Position numbers and translations under genes: made by a program. The notes beneath the pieces were generated by a model. The model was given only the letters and a program-made list of their open reading frames with translations. It was not told the DNA's origin and searched no databases. A stretch of 64,000 bases of DNA, from contig CP009479.1 in NCBI GenBank assembly GCA_000965745.1, positions 1,374,457-1,438,456 on the forward strand, given 5' to 3'. Origin of the DNA: an uncultured archaeon. GTDB lineage: Archaea > Thermoplasmatota > Thermoplasmata > Thermoplasmatales > Thermoplasmataceae. The first letter of the stretch is position 1; each line of letters opens with the position of its first letter. Of the stretch, positions 18,672 through 28,043 are shown one piece after another.

Positions 18672-18719
18672 GTATTCCACGAGACTGAATTTTTATTGTT
18701 TTAACAAAATTGAGCGGGA

Positions 18720-18745
18720 AATCCCCTTCCGAAAGGGAGGGGATT
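18720..18745 (+). repeat. left-end hairpin of the IS605-family element
   Basis: AATCCCCTTCC pairs with GGGAGGGGATT (one T-G pair) across a GAAA tetraloop. A second perfect stem, TCCTTAT / ATAAGGA with a 5-nt loop, lies at 18755-18773 just before tnpA. IS200/IS605 transposases recognise such subterminal hairpins on single-stranded DNA. Confidence 0.7.
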
Positions 18746-18785
18746 AAAGCGAAATCCTTATGGTTGATAAGGAAATAGTATAACT

Positions 18786-19208
18786 ATGTCCTATGACCTC
18801 GACAGGGGGGCTCATTCGGTTTACTCCCTATATTACCACTTCATTCAGGTGGTGAAGTACCGGAGGGAAGTTTTCGTAAATGATGAGCTTGTGGATTTCC
18901 TCAAAACAAAGGTCAGGGAGATAGCGGATAGATTCAGTGTCGAGGTTGTTTCAATAGAATGCGACAGAGATCATTTCCACATGCTCTTCAAGGGAACGCC
19001 CGTTCTGAGGATCACTGAATTTGTGAATGCAGTGAAGACCATCACATCGAGGGAAATACAGAGAAGATTCCCCGAAGTGAAGAAGGTTCTGTGGAAGGGC
19101 AAAATGTGGTCACCCTCCTACTTTCTGGCGACATCGGGGCAGGTAACATTGCCTGTAATGATGAAGTATGTTGAATCGCAGGAGGCTAAGAGAACTGAAA
19201 GCGTATAG
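18786..19208 (+). CDS. tnpA: IS200/IS605 transposase TnpA (Y1, HUH)
   Basis: The 140-residue Y1 transposase has the HUH pair in CDRDHFHMLF (about residues 59-68), the WKGKMWSPSYFLAT segment, and a late tyrosine in MMKYVESQ that is the expected catalytic nucleophile. It moves the element as single-stranded DNA by cutting and joining next to the end hairpins. The length is typical and no key residue is missing. The end overlaps the start of tnpB. Confidence 0.92.
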   Translation: MSYDLDRGAHSVYSLYYHFIQVVKYRREVFVNDELVDFLKTKVREIADRFSVEVVSIECDRDHFHMLFKGTPVLRITEFVNAVKTITSREIQRRFPEVKKVLWKGKMWSPSYFLATSGQVTLPVMMKYVESQEAKRTESV

Positions 19209-20400
19209 GTTCAGGCTGTACCCGTCTGCGGAGCAGGAAGAAATGCACAACGAACAGCTGGAACTCTGCAGACAGTTGTACAACTCATTCCTGCTGGAAC
19301 GAAGATACGCATACAGGGGATCAAGGAAATCCCTCACGTACAACCGTCAGCAGAACGAGATACCTGAACTGAAGAATGCTTTTGAAGAATACAAAGAGAT
19401 TCACTCACAGGTACTGCAGGATGTTGCCAGAAGGGCGGATCGTGCATACCAGAACTTTTACCGAAGAGTGAAGGAGAAGAAGCAGGGAATCAAAAAGAAG
19501 GCCGGATTCCCAAGACTGAAAGGAATGGGAAGGTACAGATCACTGACCTATCCACAATCAGGTTTCAGGATCATTGAGAACGGCCATCTCAAGATCTCAA
19601 AGATCGGAAGAGTGAGAATGTTCATGCACCGTGAGATTGAGGGCGAGATCAGGACACTCAACATCTCACGTGACAGCACAGGAAAATGGTATGCTTCATT
19701 CTCGGTGAAGCAGGAGATTGTTGCCTTCCAGCCAGAGAAGACGGGCAACAGCATCGGGATCGATGCTGGGCTGTTGCATCTTGCAACGATGAGTGACGGC
19801 ACCGTGATCGATCATCCAAAATTCCTGAAGAAGGGAGAGAAGAGGATCAAAAAGGCACAGAGAAAACTGTCACGCAGGAAGAAAGGTTCAAACAACAGAC
19901 GGAAGGCAAGGATGAATCTCTCGAAACAAAATCAAAAAGTGAAAAATCAGAGAGAGGACTTTGCACACAAGCTGTCAAGCCAGATCGTGAAGAACAATGA
20001 TCTGATCGCCTTCGAGAACCTGAACATAACAGGAATGATGAAGAACCATCATCTGGCAAAGGGCATAGCGGATGCTTCATGGAGCACCATCGTACAGTAC
20101 ACAACCTACAAGGCTGGGAGTGCCGGTAAGAGTGTGGTGATGGTTGATCCAGGAAACACGTCAAGAGAATGCTCGAATTGCGGATACGGTAAGGAATCGA
20201 TGAAACTATCTGAAAGGACGTTTCACTGTGATTCCTGCGGCTATGAGATCGACAGGGATCTCAATGCAGCGATCAACATCCATAACAGAGGATTGGAAAA
20301 GGTAGGGAGGGGCACTCCCGAAGTTACGCCTGTGGAGACTGGAGTCCAACTATCCTTCCGGATGGTTCAGCCGGTCAGGGAAGCAGGAAGCCCCGTCTGA
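19168..20400 (+). CDS. tnpB: RNA-guided nuclease TnpB (IS605 OrfB)
   Basis: The protein has about 410 residues. The RuvC-like catalytic acids are present: D in GIDAGLLHL, E in IAFENLNI and D in DRDLNAAINI. The zinc finger CSNCG...CDSCG precedes the last motif. TnpB cuts DNA guided by an omega RNA made from the right end of the element and promotes retention of the IS. The start is uncertain: TTG at 19168 is the only upstream start in frame before KAYRFRLYPS, the normal family N-terminus. The stop codon lies in the right-end hairpin, as expected if the 3' end of the gene also encodes guide-RNA scaffold. Confidence 0.92.
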   Translation: MLNRRRLRELKAYRFRLYPSAEQEEMHNEQLELCRQLYNSFLLERRYAYRGSRKSLTYNRQQNEIPELKNAFEEYKEIHSQVLQDVARRADRAYQNFYRRVKEKKQGIKKKAGFPRLKGMGRYRSLTYPQSGFRIIENGHLKISKIGRVRMFMHREIEGEIRTLNISRDSTGKWYASFSVKQEIVAFQPEKTGNSIGIDAGLLHLATMSDGTVIDHPKFLKKGEKRIKKAQRKLSRRKKGSNNRRKARMNLSKQNQKVKNQREDFAHKLSSQIVKNNDLIAFENLNITGMMKNHHLAKGIADASWSTIVQYTTYKAGSAGKSVVMVDPGNTSRECSNCGYGKESMKLSERTFHCDSCGYEIDRDLNAAINIHNRGLEKVGRGTPEVTPVETGVQLSFRMVQPVREAGSPV

Positions 20401-20421
20401 TAGGGCGGGGAGGATGTCACC
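20391..20421 (+). repeat. right-end hairpin and end of the IS605-family element
   Basis: CCCCGTCT pairs with GGGCGGGG (two T-G pairs) around GATA, then AGGATGTCACC leads to the boundary. The tnpB stop codon is at 20398-20400, straddling stem and loop. This segment would form the 3' part of the omega RNA scaffold, with the guide taken from the flanking DNA after 20421. Confidence 0.65.
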
Positions 20422-20453
20422 AGCTGGGGACAGCATCAGCTTTTAATAAAATG

Positions 20454-20480
20454 GCGGGAAAAAATAATAACGCCTCCCGC
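20454..20480 (+). promoter_or_regulatory. inverted repeat in the thiolase promoter region
   Basis: GCGGGA (20454-20459) and TCCCGC (20475-20480) form 6-bp arms around an AT-rich spacer, 19 nt before the ATG at 20499. TATA-like TTTTAATAAAAT (about 20440-20451) lies just before it, so the repeat would cover the transcription start. It could be an operator for the fatty-acid operon or chance; no second copy was seen. Confidence 0.3.
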
Positions 20481-20498
20481 AATATACGAGTGATTGTC

Positions 20499-21665
20499 AT
20501 GGAGGATGTTTATATTGTATCCGCCAAAAGAACGCCGATCGGAAAGTTCGGCAAATCCTTATCCCGCCTCACTGCACCGGAACTTGGAGCCAAAGCAATA
20601 TCCGGTGCGATAAAAAGCACACAGTTGCCTTACGAAAATGTTGATGAGGTGATAATGGGGAACGTTATACAAGCCGGAGTAGGCCAGAATCCTGCAGGCC
20701 AGGCATCCCGGCTGGCGGGTCTTAGTGATGTAGTTACAAAATTCACTGTCAATGCAGTATGTGCTTCCGGTATGCTTGCAATTGAGTCGGCAAGCAGGGA
20801 AATAGCACTCGGGGAGAGAAACATAGTGGTAGCCGGAGGAATGGAAAGCATGAGCAATGCACCGTTTCTTCTGCCACCCTACCTAAGGTGGGGTCCGAGG
20901 CAACTGTTTAACAAGAATTACAAGATCGATGATGCCATGCTTACCGATGGTCTCATGGACGCATTCTATTTTGAGCATATGGGTCTTTCAGCAGAAAAAA
21001 CCGCTGCCAAGTACGACCTTACAAGAGAGCAGGCTGACCAGTTCTCTGTTGAAAGCCAGGAGAAAGCTCTCAAGGCGACACAGAACGGAACTCTGAAAAA
21101 AGAACTTGTTGAAATGGAGGAGCTGCAGCAGGATGAGGGGATTAGGGAAACCACGACTGAATCGCTTGGAAAACTGGTCCCTGCATTTGAAAGAAAGGGC
21201 ATTCTTACAGCAGGGAATTCTTCTCAACTTTCAGACGGCGCTTCCGCACTTGTGCTTGCTTCGGGAAGGGCGGTGGAAGAGAATAACCTGAAGCCGATCG
21301 CCAGAATTCTGGGCTATGAATCTGCTTCTCTTGACCCCAGGGACTATGTCATTGCACCCATCCCGGCAACAAAGAAACTCATGAGCAAACTGGGCAAGGA
21401 TGTCAGTTATTTCGACCTTGTGGAGCACAACGAGGCTTTTTCTGTAGCATCAATTATTGTCAGGGACGAATTAAAAATACCAAAGGAGATATTCAATGTG
21501 AATGGGGACGCTATCGCTTTGGGCCATCCGCTCGGGAACAGCGGATCGAGAGTTGTTGTAACTCTGCTGAATGCCCTGAGGGAGAAGAAGCTTTCCAGGG
21601 GGTTGGCAACACTCTGCCACGGAGGGGGCGGAGCCCATTCCATGGCTATTGAGGTGATTGAATGA
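20499..21665 (+). CDS. thiolase (acetyl-CoA C-acetyltransferase)
   Basis: The 388-residue thiolase catalyses thiolytic cleavage or condensation of 3-ketoacyl-CoA. The acyl-binding cysteine is C88 in NAVCASGML. HNEAFSVA carries the active-site histidine, and CHGGGGAHSMA carries the second cysteine. The ATG at 20499 (MEDVYIVSAKRTPIG) is chosen because it matches the family N-terminus; the frame extends 16 codons upstream to an ATG with no homologous sequence. It overlaps the next gene by 4 nt (ATGA). Together the operon encodes three steps of beta-oxidation or of its reverse; no acyl-CoA dehydrogenase is present here. Confidence 0.92.
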   Translation: MEDVYIVSAKRTPIGKFGKSLSRLTAPELGAKAISGAIKSTQLPYENVDEVIMGNVIQAGVGQNPAGQASRLAGLSDVVTKFTVNAVCASGMLAIESASREIALGERNIVVAGGMESMSNAPFLLPPYLRWGPRQLFNKNYKIDDAMLTDGLMDAFYFEHMGLSAEKTAAKYDLTREQADQFSVESQEKALKATQNGTLKKELVEMEELQQDEGIRETTTESLGKLVPAFERKGILTAGNSSQLSDGASALVLASGRAVEENNLKPIARILGYESASLDPRDYVIAPIPATKKLMSKLGKDVSYFDLVEHNEAFSVASIIVRDELKIPKEIFNVNGDAIALGHPLGNSGSRVVVTLLNALREKKLSRGLATLCHGGGGAHSMAIEVIE

Positions 21666-22498
21666 AAGTAACCGTAATAGGAGCAGGAACAATGGGAAAT
21701 GGTATAGCACAGGTCTTTGCACAGGGTGGAAACGAAGTAGTGCTTACAGATATTGTAGAGCCGGTACTGGAAAAGGCCAGGGACACAATAGCAAACTCCC
21801 TTGAACGGCTTTCAAAAAAGGGTCTGATCAGTGAGACCCCGGACCAGGTGAAGAGGAGGATAACCTTCACAAAGTCAATTGATGACGGAGCGGGATCAGA
21901 CATCTACGTTGAGGCAATAGTCGAGAAGGTGGAACTCAAGAAGGACATACTTCAGAAGATAAATGAGATGGCAAATGAAGATTCAATCATAGCCACAAAC
22001 ACCTCTTCGATCTCAATAAACTATCTGTCCGGTTTCGTGAAGCATCCAGAGAATTTTCTGGGCATGCACTTCTTCAACCCTCCTCCGGTCATGAAACTCA
22101 TTGAAATAGTAACGGGCGTAAGGACCTCAAAGAAAGCGGTTGAAAAAATTCAGGAGATCTCAAAGGACCTGGGGAAAGAACCTGTTGTCGTGAAAGACTA
22201 CCCGGGATTTGTTGCAAACAGGGTCCTCATGCCTTTGCTCAGGGAAGCCATAGTTGCCTATGAGGAAGGTGTTGCCTCCAAAGAGGACATAGACAAAACC
22301 GTGAAGTTGGGGCTGAACCACCCCATGGGCCCGCTTGAGCTGGCTGATTTTGTGGGTCTTGATGTGACCTACGATGTAATGAAGGTGCTATACGACGAAT
22401 TCGGTGACCCAAGGTACAAGCCGCCGATCACACTCAGAAACATGGTAAACGCGGGTCTCCTCGGAAGAAAGACAGGGGAAGGCTTCTACAAATACTGA
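21662..22498 (+). CDS. 3-hydroxyacyl-CoA dehydrogenase
   Basis: The 278-residue NAD-dependent enzyme oxidises 3-hydroxyacyl-CoA. It has the Rossmann motif GAGTMGNGIAQVFAQGG at residues 7-23, NTSSISI, GMHFFNPPPVMKLIEIV with the catalytic histidine, and a C-terminal dimerisation domain (DYPGFVANRVLMPLL..., NHPMGPLELADFVGLD). The size fits the stand-alone short form. Its start overlaps the thiolase stop as ATGA, so translation is probably coupled. Confidence 0.94.
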   Translation: MKVTVIGAGTMGNGIAQVFAQGGNEVVLTDIVEPVLEKARDTIANSLERLSKKGLISETPDQVKRRITFTKSIDDGAGSDIYVEAIVEKVELKKDILQKINEMANEDSIIATNTSSISINYLSGFVKHPENFLGMHFFNPPPVMKLIEIVTGVRTSKKAVEKIQEISKDLGKEPVVVKDYPGFVANRVLMPLLREAIVAYEEGVASKEDIDKTVKLGLNHPMGPLELADFVGLDVTYDVMKVLYDEFGDPRYKPPITLRNMVNAGLLGRKTGEGFYKY

Positions 22499-22508
22499 AG
22501 GTGTCAAA

Positions 22509-23249
22509 ATGAAGTACATTACAGTTGAAGATATGGGAAAAATAACTCTGGCAACGTTGAAAACCGACAATCCTCTTAACCCTTTGAACATAGAGATTCT
22601 CAGGGAGATTGGAGAGGCTGTCAGTAACTCCAGGAATGTCGTGGTCCTGAACAGTGAAGGCCGGGCATTCTCGGCCGGAGCCGACATCAAAAACTTTACA
22701 AAAATGAACGCCAATATGGCCCACAGGTTTGCAAGCGAAGGCCATGACATCATGAACGGCATAGCCTCTGCAGACGTGCCAGTGATAGCTGCGATACATG
22801 GATACGCTCTCGGTGGCGGTTTCGAGCTCGCACTGGCATGCGACTTCAGGGTTTCGACCCCGGATGCAAAGCTGGCTCTTCCCGAGATAACTCTCGGAAT
22901 ACTCCCTGGATTTGGTGGAACCCAAAGGCTTAAGGCAATTGCGGGTGAGGGAAGGGCGCTCGAACTAGTCTCAACAGGCAGGACGTTTACCGGACAGGAA
23001 GCCAAGGAAATGGGGATCGTGAACAGGATCTCGACTGACCACATGGAAGAAGCCATGGAGCTTGCTGAAGAACTTTCTGAGAAACCCCCGCTCTCTCTTA
23101 AATATGCGAAGGCTCTGATAAGGGCGCCTCCAGATGAGTTCTACGAAGATGAGAAAGAGAAATTTGGAGTGCTGTTTGAATCAAAAGACAGCAAGGAAGG
23201 ATTTGATGCTTTCCTGAACAAGAGAAAGCCCAAGTTTAAAGGAGAATAA
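22509..23249 (+). CDS. enoyl-CoA hydratase
   Basis: The 246-residue crotonase-fold enzyme hydrates 2-enoyl-CoA. The oxyanion-hole region is RAFSAGADIKNF. The two catalytic glutamates are in GGGFELALACD and PEITLGILPGFGGTQRL. It begins 10 nt after the dehydrogenase gene and completes the three-enzyme operon. The stop is followed by AAAAAAGT and a convergent gene. Confidence 0.93.
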   Translation: MKYITVEDMGKITLATLKTDNPLNPLNIEILREIGEAVSNSRNVVVLNSEGRAFSAGADIKNFTKMNANMAHRFASEGHDIMNGIASADVPVIAAIHGYALGGGFELALACDFRVSTPDAKLALPEITLGILPGFGGTQRLKAIAGEGRALELVSTGRTFTGQEAKEMGIVNRISTDHMEEAMELAEELSEKPPLSLKYAKALIRAPPDEFYEDEKEKFGVLFESKDSKEGFDAFLNKRKPKFKGE

Positions 23250-23262
23250 AAAAAGTCTCTGA

Positions 23263-24285
23263 TCACACAAGAGTAATGGCAGCTTCAGGGACCTCAATAA
23301 AATATCTCATATTTTCCTCAAATTCCTCTTCTGTGAATAGTCCCTTTTCCTTATACACCTTTTCATATTTTTCGGCGCTGTCCGGGAATACTGTAAGTAT
23401 GTTTCCCTTCTCGACAGTTTCGGCCAACTTTCTTGCGCCTGCAAGGTTTGCCCCGGATGAGGTTCCAACAAACACTTTATGGTTACGCAGAAGGTACCTC
23501 ACTTCCCTGTATGACTCTTCTTCTGTTACCGTTATGAAATCGTCTATAAGATCGAGGTGCTCATCAATAAGTTTCCTCTCCTTTGCCTTTTCGTAGTTCC
23601 TTATGCCCTGTATGTAGCTGTCAGGATGACTCTGAACTGCATACACCTTTGCCTCATGATTCCTGCTTTTGAGGTAAAAGGAAAGGCCGGTGAGCGTTCC
23701 TCCAGTGCCCATTCCGATTGCAGCATACTCTGGCACAAGCCCCGTCGCCTCCTCGACTTCAGGACCGGTGGTATAGAAGTGGGCGAGCATATTGGACACA
23801 TTTCCGTGCTGAAACAGGTTGAAATATATTTCAGGATTTTGCCTTGCCTTCTCCCTCGCCTCATGAATTGCGTTTCCTGTGCTGCTTCTTGACTCTGGAG
23901 TCCCGTCATCAAGGGTTTCTATGACAGTGGCACCGGTATCCTTCAGCCTGTTCTTTGTTCCCTCACTTATTCCCGGTGGTATTATTATTTCAGCCTCAAT
24001 GCCCAGGTCCTTGGCTATGCTGGCTATGGCTATCCCTGTATTGCCTGAGGTCCCCTCGACAACGATCCCATCGTCTTTGAGGAAGCCATCATATTGAGCT
24101 TTCTTTAGCATGAAAAATGCTGCCCTGTCTTTTACGGATTTGTATTTGTTAAAGTATTCAAGCTTGGCATAGATTGAAACATTCTCCTTTACCGGAATTT
24201 TGAGAATGGGCGTTCTTCCTATGCCCATTGAATAAGCTTCCTCTCTGATTCTCTTGTACACAGCTTCTTCAGCAGGATTGAGCAT
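23263..24285 (-). CDS. cysteine synthase / cystathionine beta-synthase-like PLP enzyme
   Basis: The 340-residue fold-type II PLP enzyme has the PLP lysine in KSVKDRAA, the substrate loop GTSGNTG, GMGTGGTLTG for phosphate binding, and a C-terminal HKVFVGTSSGANLAGA region. Cysteine formation from activated serine and sulfide, or cystathionine formation, is likely; substrate choice is not certain. The ATG at 24285 is chosen over a TTG at 24330 because a TATA-like AAGAATAATAAG lies about 29 nt upstream and family members begin near this point. It is transcribed alone. Confidence 0.85.
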   Translation of the reverse strand: MLNPAEEAVYKRIREEAYSMGIGRTPILKIPVKENVSIYAKLEYFNKYKSVKDRAAFFMLKKAQYDGFLKDDGIVVEGTSGNTGIAIASIAKDLGIEAEIIIPPGISEGTKNRLKDTGATVIETLDDGTPESRSSTGNAIHEAREKARQNPEIYFNLFQHGNVSNMLAHFYTTGPEVEEATGLVPEYAAIGMGTGGTLTGLSFYLKSRNHEAKVYAVQSHPDSYIQGIRNYEKAKERKLIDEHLDLIDDFITVTEEESYREVRYLLRNHKVFVGTSSGANLAGARKLAETVEKGNILTVFPDSAEKYEKVYKEKGLFTEEEFEENMRYFIEVPEAAITLV

Positions 24286-24446
24286 TCTGATGGGATATGA
24301 TCGCGCACTTATTATTCTTATTGAAGTCAAAATTGTTAAATCAGGCTAGCAACCGGCGGTAGATGAATTCAGATTTTTTAGTAATAGATTTAAGAGATGA
24401 CTTATTAGATATGTACTGGGGCCTATGAATTTGCATATTATAAAAA

Positions 24447-24488
24447 TACTTATATATATGAATTCGCCTTATAGACATGACAATTGTC
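24447..24488 (+). promoter_or_regulatory. smc promoter with palindrome
   Basis: Two TATA-like elements precede smc: CTTATATATATG (about 24449-24460) and CCTTATAGAC (about 24467-24476). A perfect 10-bp palindrome GACAATTGTC (24479-24488) covers the predicted transcription start for the first. It may be a regulator site for the smc operon. Confidence 0.35.
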
Positions 24489-24494
24489 TGACAA

Positions 24495-27400
24495 ATGATT
24501 GATATGATGATTGAAAGCCTTGAACTGGATAACTTCAAATCGTTCGGAAATAAAAGGAAGATTCTTTTCCGGAAAGGATTCACCGTCATAAGCGGTCCGA
24601 ATGGAAGCGGCAAGAGCAATATAGGCGACTCAATGCTCTTTGTCCTCGGAGTCCGCTCTTCAAAGGCTGTAAGGGCAGACAGGCTTGCTGACCTGATACA
24701 CAAGGCTTCCAGCCCTAACAGGCAGAGGGATACCTGCAAGGTCACAATCACATTCAACAGTGAAAACCCGGAACTTTCAGAGGATGAAAAGAGGATCAGG
24801 CTCACGAGGGAATTGATTTCCGATACCGAAAGTTATCATTCAAATTATTACATCAACGGGGAGAGGGTCAGGCACTCCGACGTTGAAAGGCTACTAGACT
24901 CACTGCACATATATCTTGACTCATACAGCTTTGTGCTGCAGGGTGACATCAACAACATAATAAAAATGAGCGGGATCGAAAGAAGAAAACTTCTTGAATC
25001 CATCTCCGGCATCGAGAGTTTCGACGTGCAAATAGACAAAGCAAAATCCGACATCGAAGCGATATCCGGAAACCTGACAAAACTCGAAATTATGCACGAA
25101 GAAGCCCAGCGACGACTGGAAGAACTCAGGATAGACAAGGAAAATGCTGAAACTTTTAACTCCTATTCACAGAGAATAAAGGACATGAGGGCCACCCTTC
25201 TTGGATATGACCTGAACAGGCTGAACAGGGACGTTGAGTCAGTTGAGACTCAGATTTCCAGCCTTACCTCAGAGATTGACACTTTAAACCTTGAGAACTC
25301 AGGCCTCCAGGAAGATGTGGAATCAAAAAGGTCCACACTCAAAAAGCTCGAGGAGGAAAGAGAAGCGATCTCCGGTTCTGAGCTAGGGGAGATAAGGCAG
25401 CACATTGCGGATCTGAGGGTAAAAATCGCTGAGTTCAGGATGAAGAAGGATGACAGGGGCGAGCAGATCCACAATCTTCAGGAAGAGGTATCCAGCAGGG
25501 ATAGCCAGTCCGAGGAGATCAGGAAAACAATTTCGTCCAAGAGTGATGCACTGGAATCCAGGGAGTCGGAACTCATGAGAATTCAGGACGAAATGAGGCG
25601 CATAGAAGAACAACTTTCCAAAATGAGGATAGAGTTCAGCGATTCCACAAAATCAGCAAAGAAGTTTCAGGAGAGGCTTGTGGAGATTGATGCAAGCATA
25701 GACAACATCAATTCACAGAACGATGCTGTCAGGGAGAAATATAACGAACTAATCCAGGAAAAATCAAAGATCATGACTGAACTGGTCTCCCGTGAGGAAA
25801 AGAGAAAAGATCTCGAATTCCAGATTAAGGATGCCCAGTGGAGGCTTAAGGACATATCGGGAACCGACCAGACCAAGAGGAAGACGCTCCAGGACCTGAG
25901 AAAGCAGTACTATGAAGTCAAGAATGAGCTGGAGGAAAACCAGAAAGCAAAGGAAGCTGCCAAAGACAGGCTTTCTATCCTTTCAAGGGAATATGACAAA
26001 CTTACCATGAGCATGCAGGGGTCAAGAGGCGCAGGATCGAGAACCCTCTCATCAATCATAAACGCCAGAAACCAGAACATGATTGATGGCATTCATGGCC
26101 CCATCAGGGACCTCATAAGCTTTGATGAGAAGTACAGAAGTGCCGTAGAATCAACTGCAGGAGGCAGGCTTAACGCTGTTGTTGTTGAGAATGACCAGGT
26201 GGCCCAGGAATGCCTGGAATATCTGAGGAAAGAGAAGATAGGCAAACTTACATTTCTGCCGCTTAACAAGTTAAGTACAGGCCGGCCAAGGGGAAAGGCA
26301 ATCATTGTGCATGGGTCAGACGGCTCACTTGGCTATGTGTTTGAGCATATATCATATGAGAGCGTATATGAGGCTGCTGTCTGGTACGCTTTTCAGGATA
26401 CGGTTATAGTTGACACTGTCCAGACTGCAAGAAAGTACATGGTCGGTGTAAGGCTTGTTACCCTTGGAGGGGATATTTTTGAGGCAAGCGGCGCCATCAC
26501 AGGTGGTTATAATGAAGCACGGAAGAGCAATGCCGCCACGGAATCCAAATTATCACAGCTTTCCTCCGAAATTAACGGCCTCAATGAAGAATTAAGCATT
26601 CTGAACCCTAAAATAGAGGATGGCAAACACCTTGTGGACCAGCTTACCACAGAAATGACGGAACTTTCAAAGGAAGAAGGGTCAAAGACCAAAGAGATAG
26701 ATCAACTCAGGGAGATAGCGGAGAAGGCGGAAAGACAGATCGAGGGGGTTGACTCACAGGTTGCAGAGTCTGAGGAATCCCTTCGAAAAACTGAAAACCA
26801 CCTCAAGGCGCTCAATGAAGAAATGCTGGAGAACGGCGACAAAATAGACCAGCTTTCAAAGGAGAAATCAGAAATCCATGAGAAGTTGAAATCCCTGTCT
26901 CCCGAAACCGTAGAGCTCCAGAGCGACCTGGAGAGGACTTATGCCTCACTAAGAACCGACGAGCAAAGCATGCTGGATGGTATTTCATCAACAAGATCAG
27001 ACTTGAAACATATGGAGGGGGACCTCCAGGAAAATGCGAAGCTGATAGGTAACAGCACCAATCAGATCGTCCAGCTGAAAGATGAAGTCAATGTCCTGCA
27101 GGATCGGATCTCTGAACAGAATACTGAACTTGAAAAATACAGGAAGATCGAAGAGGAAATGGACCAGAAGACAAAAGAGCAGACAGAGAAGATCCATGCA
27201 ATAGAGAATGAGGTCGAAAGGATAAGCGGCAGGATGGAGGGAAACAAGTCCCTGGTTTCAACAAAGCATGATGTCATTATCACTCTAAGCTCAAGGCTTG
27301 AAACTTACAGGACCAAAATTACGGAAATAGAGGAGCAACTGGCCGAGACCGGTGGAACTGCAATTCAGGAGAAACTTTCAATTACGGAAATAAAAGGCAC

Positions 27401-28043
27401 GATAAGCGATCTTGAGAACAGGATTGAGCAGCTCGGGCCGATAAACCACAAAGCGATTACTGAGTTTGATGAGGTTAGTGTTGAATGTTCAAACATTTCA
27501 GAGGAGATGACCAGGCTGAAGGAAGAAAAGAAAAGCCTTGAGGATTTGACCGAGAAGCTAAACGAGCAGAAGAAGACAATTTTCCTCAATCTATATCACG
27601 CCATAAACCAGCACATGAACGAGATATACGCAACACTTTCGGCAGGCGGCGAAGCACAGCTGGTACTTTCTGATGAGCTTGACCCGCTGAACGCAGAAGT
27701 TTCTATCAGGGCAAGGCCGAAAGGGAGAAACTTCAGCAAGCTCCACTCACTTAGTGGCGGGGAAAAGAGCCTGACTGCTCTTTCGTTTATAATGGCTGTT
27801 CAGAGAATAAACCCGTCCCCGATATACTATCTTGACGAGGTGGACATGTTCCTTGACGGAGCAAACGTGGAAAGGATCGGCAAGATGTTCAAGAGCAACT
27901 CCTCAACTTCGCAGATTCTTGTTGTATCGCTGAGGAAAGCGATGCTGAAATATGCTGAAAACATCATCGGTGTCACAAGTTTCGACGAGGAAAACACTGA
28001 AGTATTCGAGAAATCTCTCGGGACTGAACCGGAGGTGTTCTGA
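24495..28043 (+). CDS. smc: chromosome segregation protein SMC
   Basis: The 1182-residue condensin ATPase has an N-terminal Walker A GPNGSGKSN (about residues 34-42), a long coiled coil, a hinge near 510-640 (HGPIRDLISFDEKYRSAVESTAGGRLNAVVVEN), a second coiled coil, ABC signature LHSLSGGEKSLTALSF and Walker B PIYYLDEVDMFLD. Length is full. Methionines at codons 1, 4 and 5 could all start; the first ATG is listed. It overlaps scpA by one base (TGATG), so the two partners are made from one mRNA. Confidence 0.97.
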   Translation: MIDMMIESLELDNFKSFGNKRKILFRKGFTVISGPNGSGKSNIGDSMLFVLGVRSSKAVRADRLADLIHKASSPNRQRDTCKVTITFNSENPELSEDEKRIRLTRELISDTESYHSNYYINGERVRHSDVERLLDSLHIYLDSYSFVLQGDINNIIKMSGIERRKLLESISGIESFDVQIDKAKSDIEAISGNLTKLEIMHEEAQRRLEELRIDKENAETFNSYSQRIKDMRATLLGYDLNRLNRDVESVETQISSLTSEIDTLNLENSGLQEDVESKRSTLKKLEEEREAISGSELGEIRQHIADLRVKIAEFRMKKDDRGEQIHNLQEEVSSRDSQSEEIRKTISSKSDALESRESELMRIQDEMRRIEEQLSKMRIEFSDSTKSAKKFQERLVEIDASIDNINSQNDAVREKYNELIQEKSKIMTELVSREEKRKDLEFQIKDAQWRLKDISGTDQTKRKTLQDLRKQYYEVKNELEENQKAKEAAKDRLSILSREYDKLTMSMQGSRGAGSRTLSSIINARNQNMIDGIHGPIRDLISFDEKYRSAVESTAGGRLNAVVVENDQVAQECLEYLRKEKIGKLTFLPLNKLSTGRPRGKAIIVHGSDGSLGYVFEHISYESVYEAAVWYAFQDTVIVDTVQTARKYMVGVRLVTLGGDIFEASGAITGGYNEARKSNAATESKLSQLSSEINGLNEELSILNPKIEDGKHLVDQLTTEMTELSKEEGSKTKEIDQLREIAEKAERQIEGVDSQVAESEESLRKTENHLKALNEEMLENGDKIDQLSKEKSEIHEKLKSLSPETVELQSDLERTYASLRTDEQSMLDGISSTRSDLKHMEGDLQENAKLIGNSTNQIVQLKDEVNVLQDRISEQNTELEKYRKIEEEMDQKTKEQTEKIHAIENEVERISGRMEGNKSLVSTKHDVIITLSSRLETYRTKITEIEEQLAETGGTAIQEKLSITEIKGTISDLENRIEQLGPINHKAITEFDEVSVECSNISEEMTRLKEEKKSLEDLTEKLNEQKKTIFLNLYHAINQHMNEIYATLSAGGEAQLVLSDELDPLNAEVSIRARPKGRNFSKLHSLSGGEKSLTALSFIMAVQRINPSPIYYLDEVDMFLDGANVERIGKMFKSNSSTSQILVVSLRKAMLKYAENIIGVTSFDEENTEVFEKSLGTEPEVF

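Larger units (their letters stand above)
18716..20421 (+). mobile_element. IS200/IS605-family insertion sequence, complete
   Basis: The element carries tnpA and tnpB in the same orientation, overlapping by 41 nt, between hairpin-bearing ends. The left end has an 11-bp stem with a GAAA loop (18720-18745) and a second 7-bp stem (18755-18773). The right end has an 8-bp stem (20391-20410) followed by AGGATGTCACC. The right boundary at 20421 is set by comparison with a stray copy of this end at 33483-33504, where identity stops at the same base. The left boundary is approximate. Both genes look intact, so the element may be active. It separates rps17e from the thiolase operon. Confidence 0.85.
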
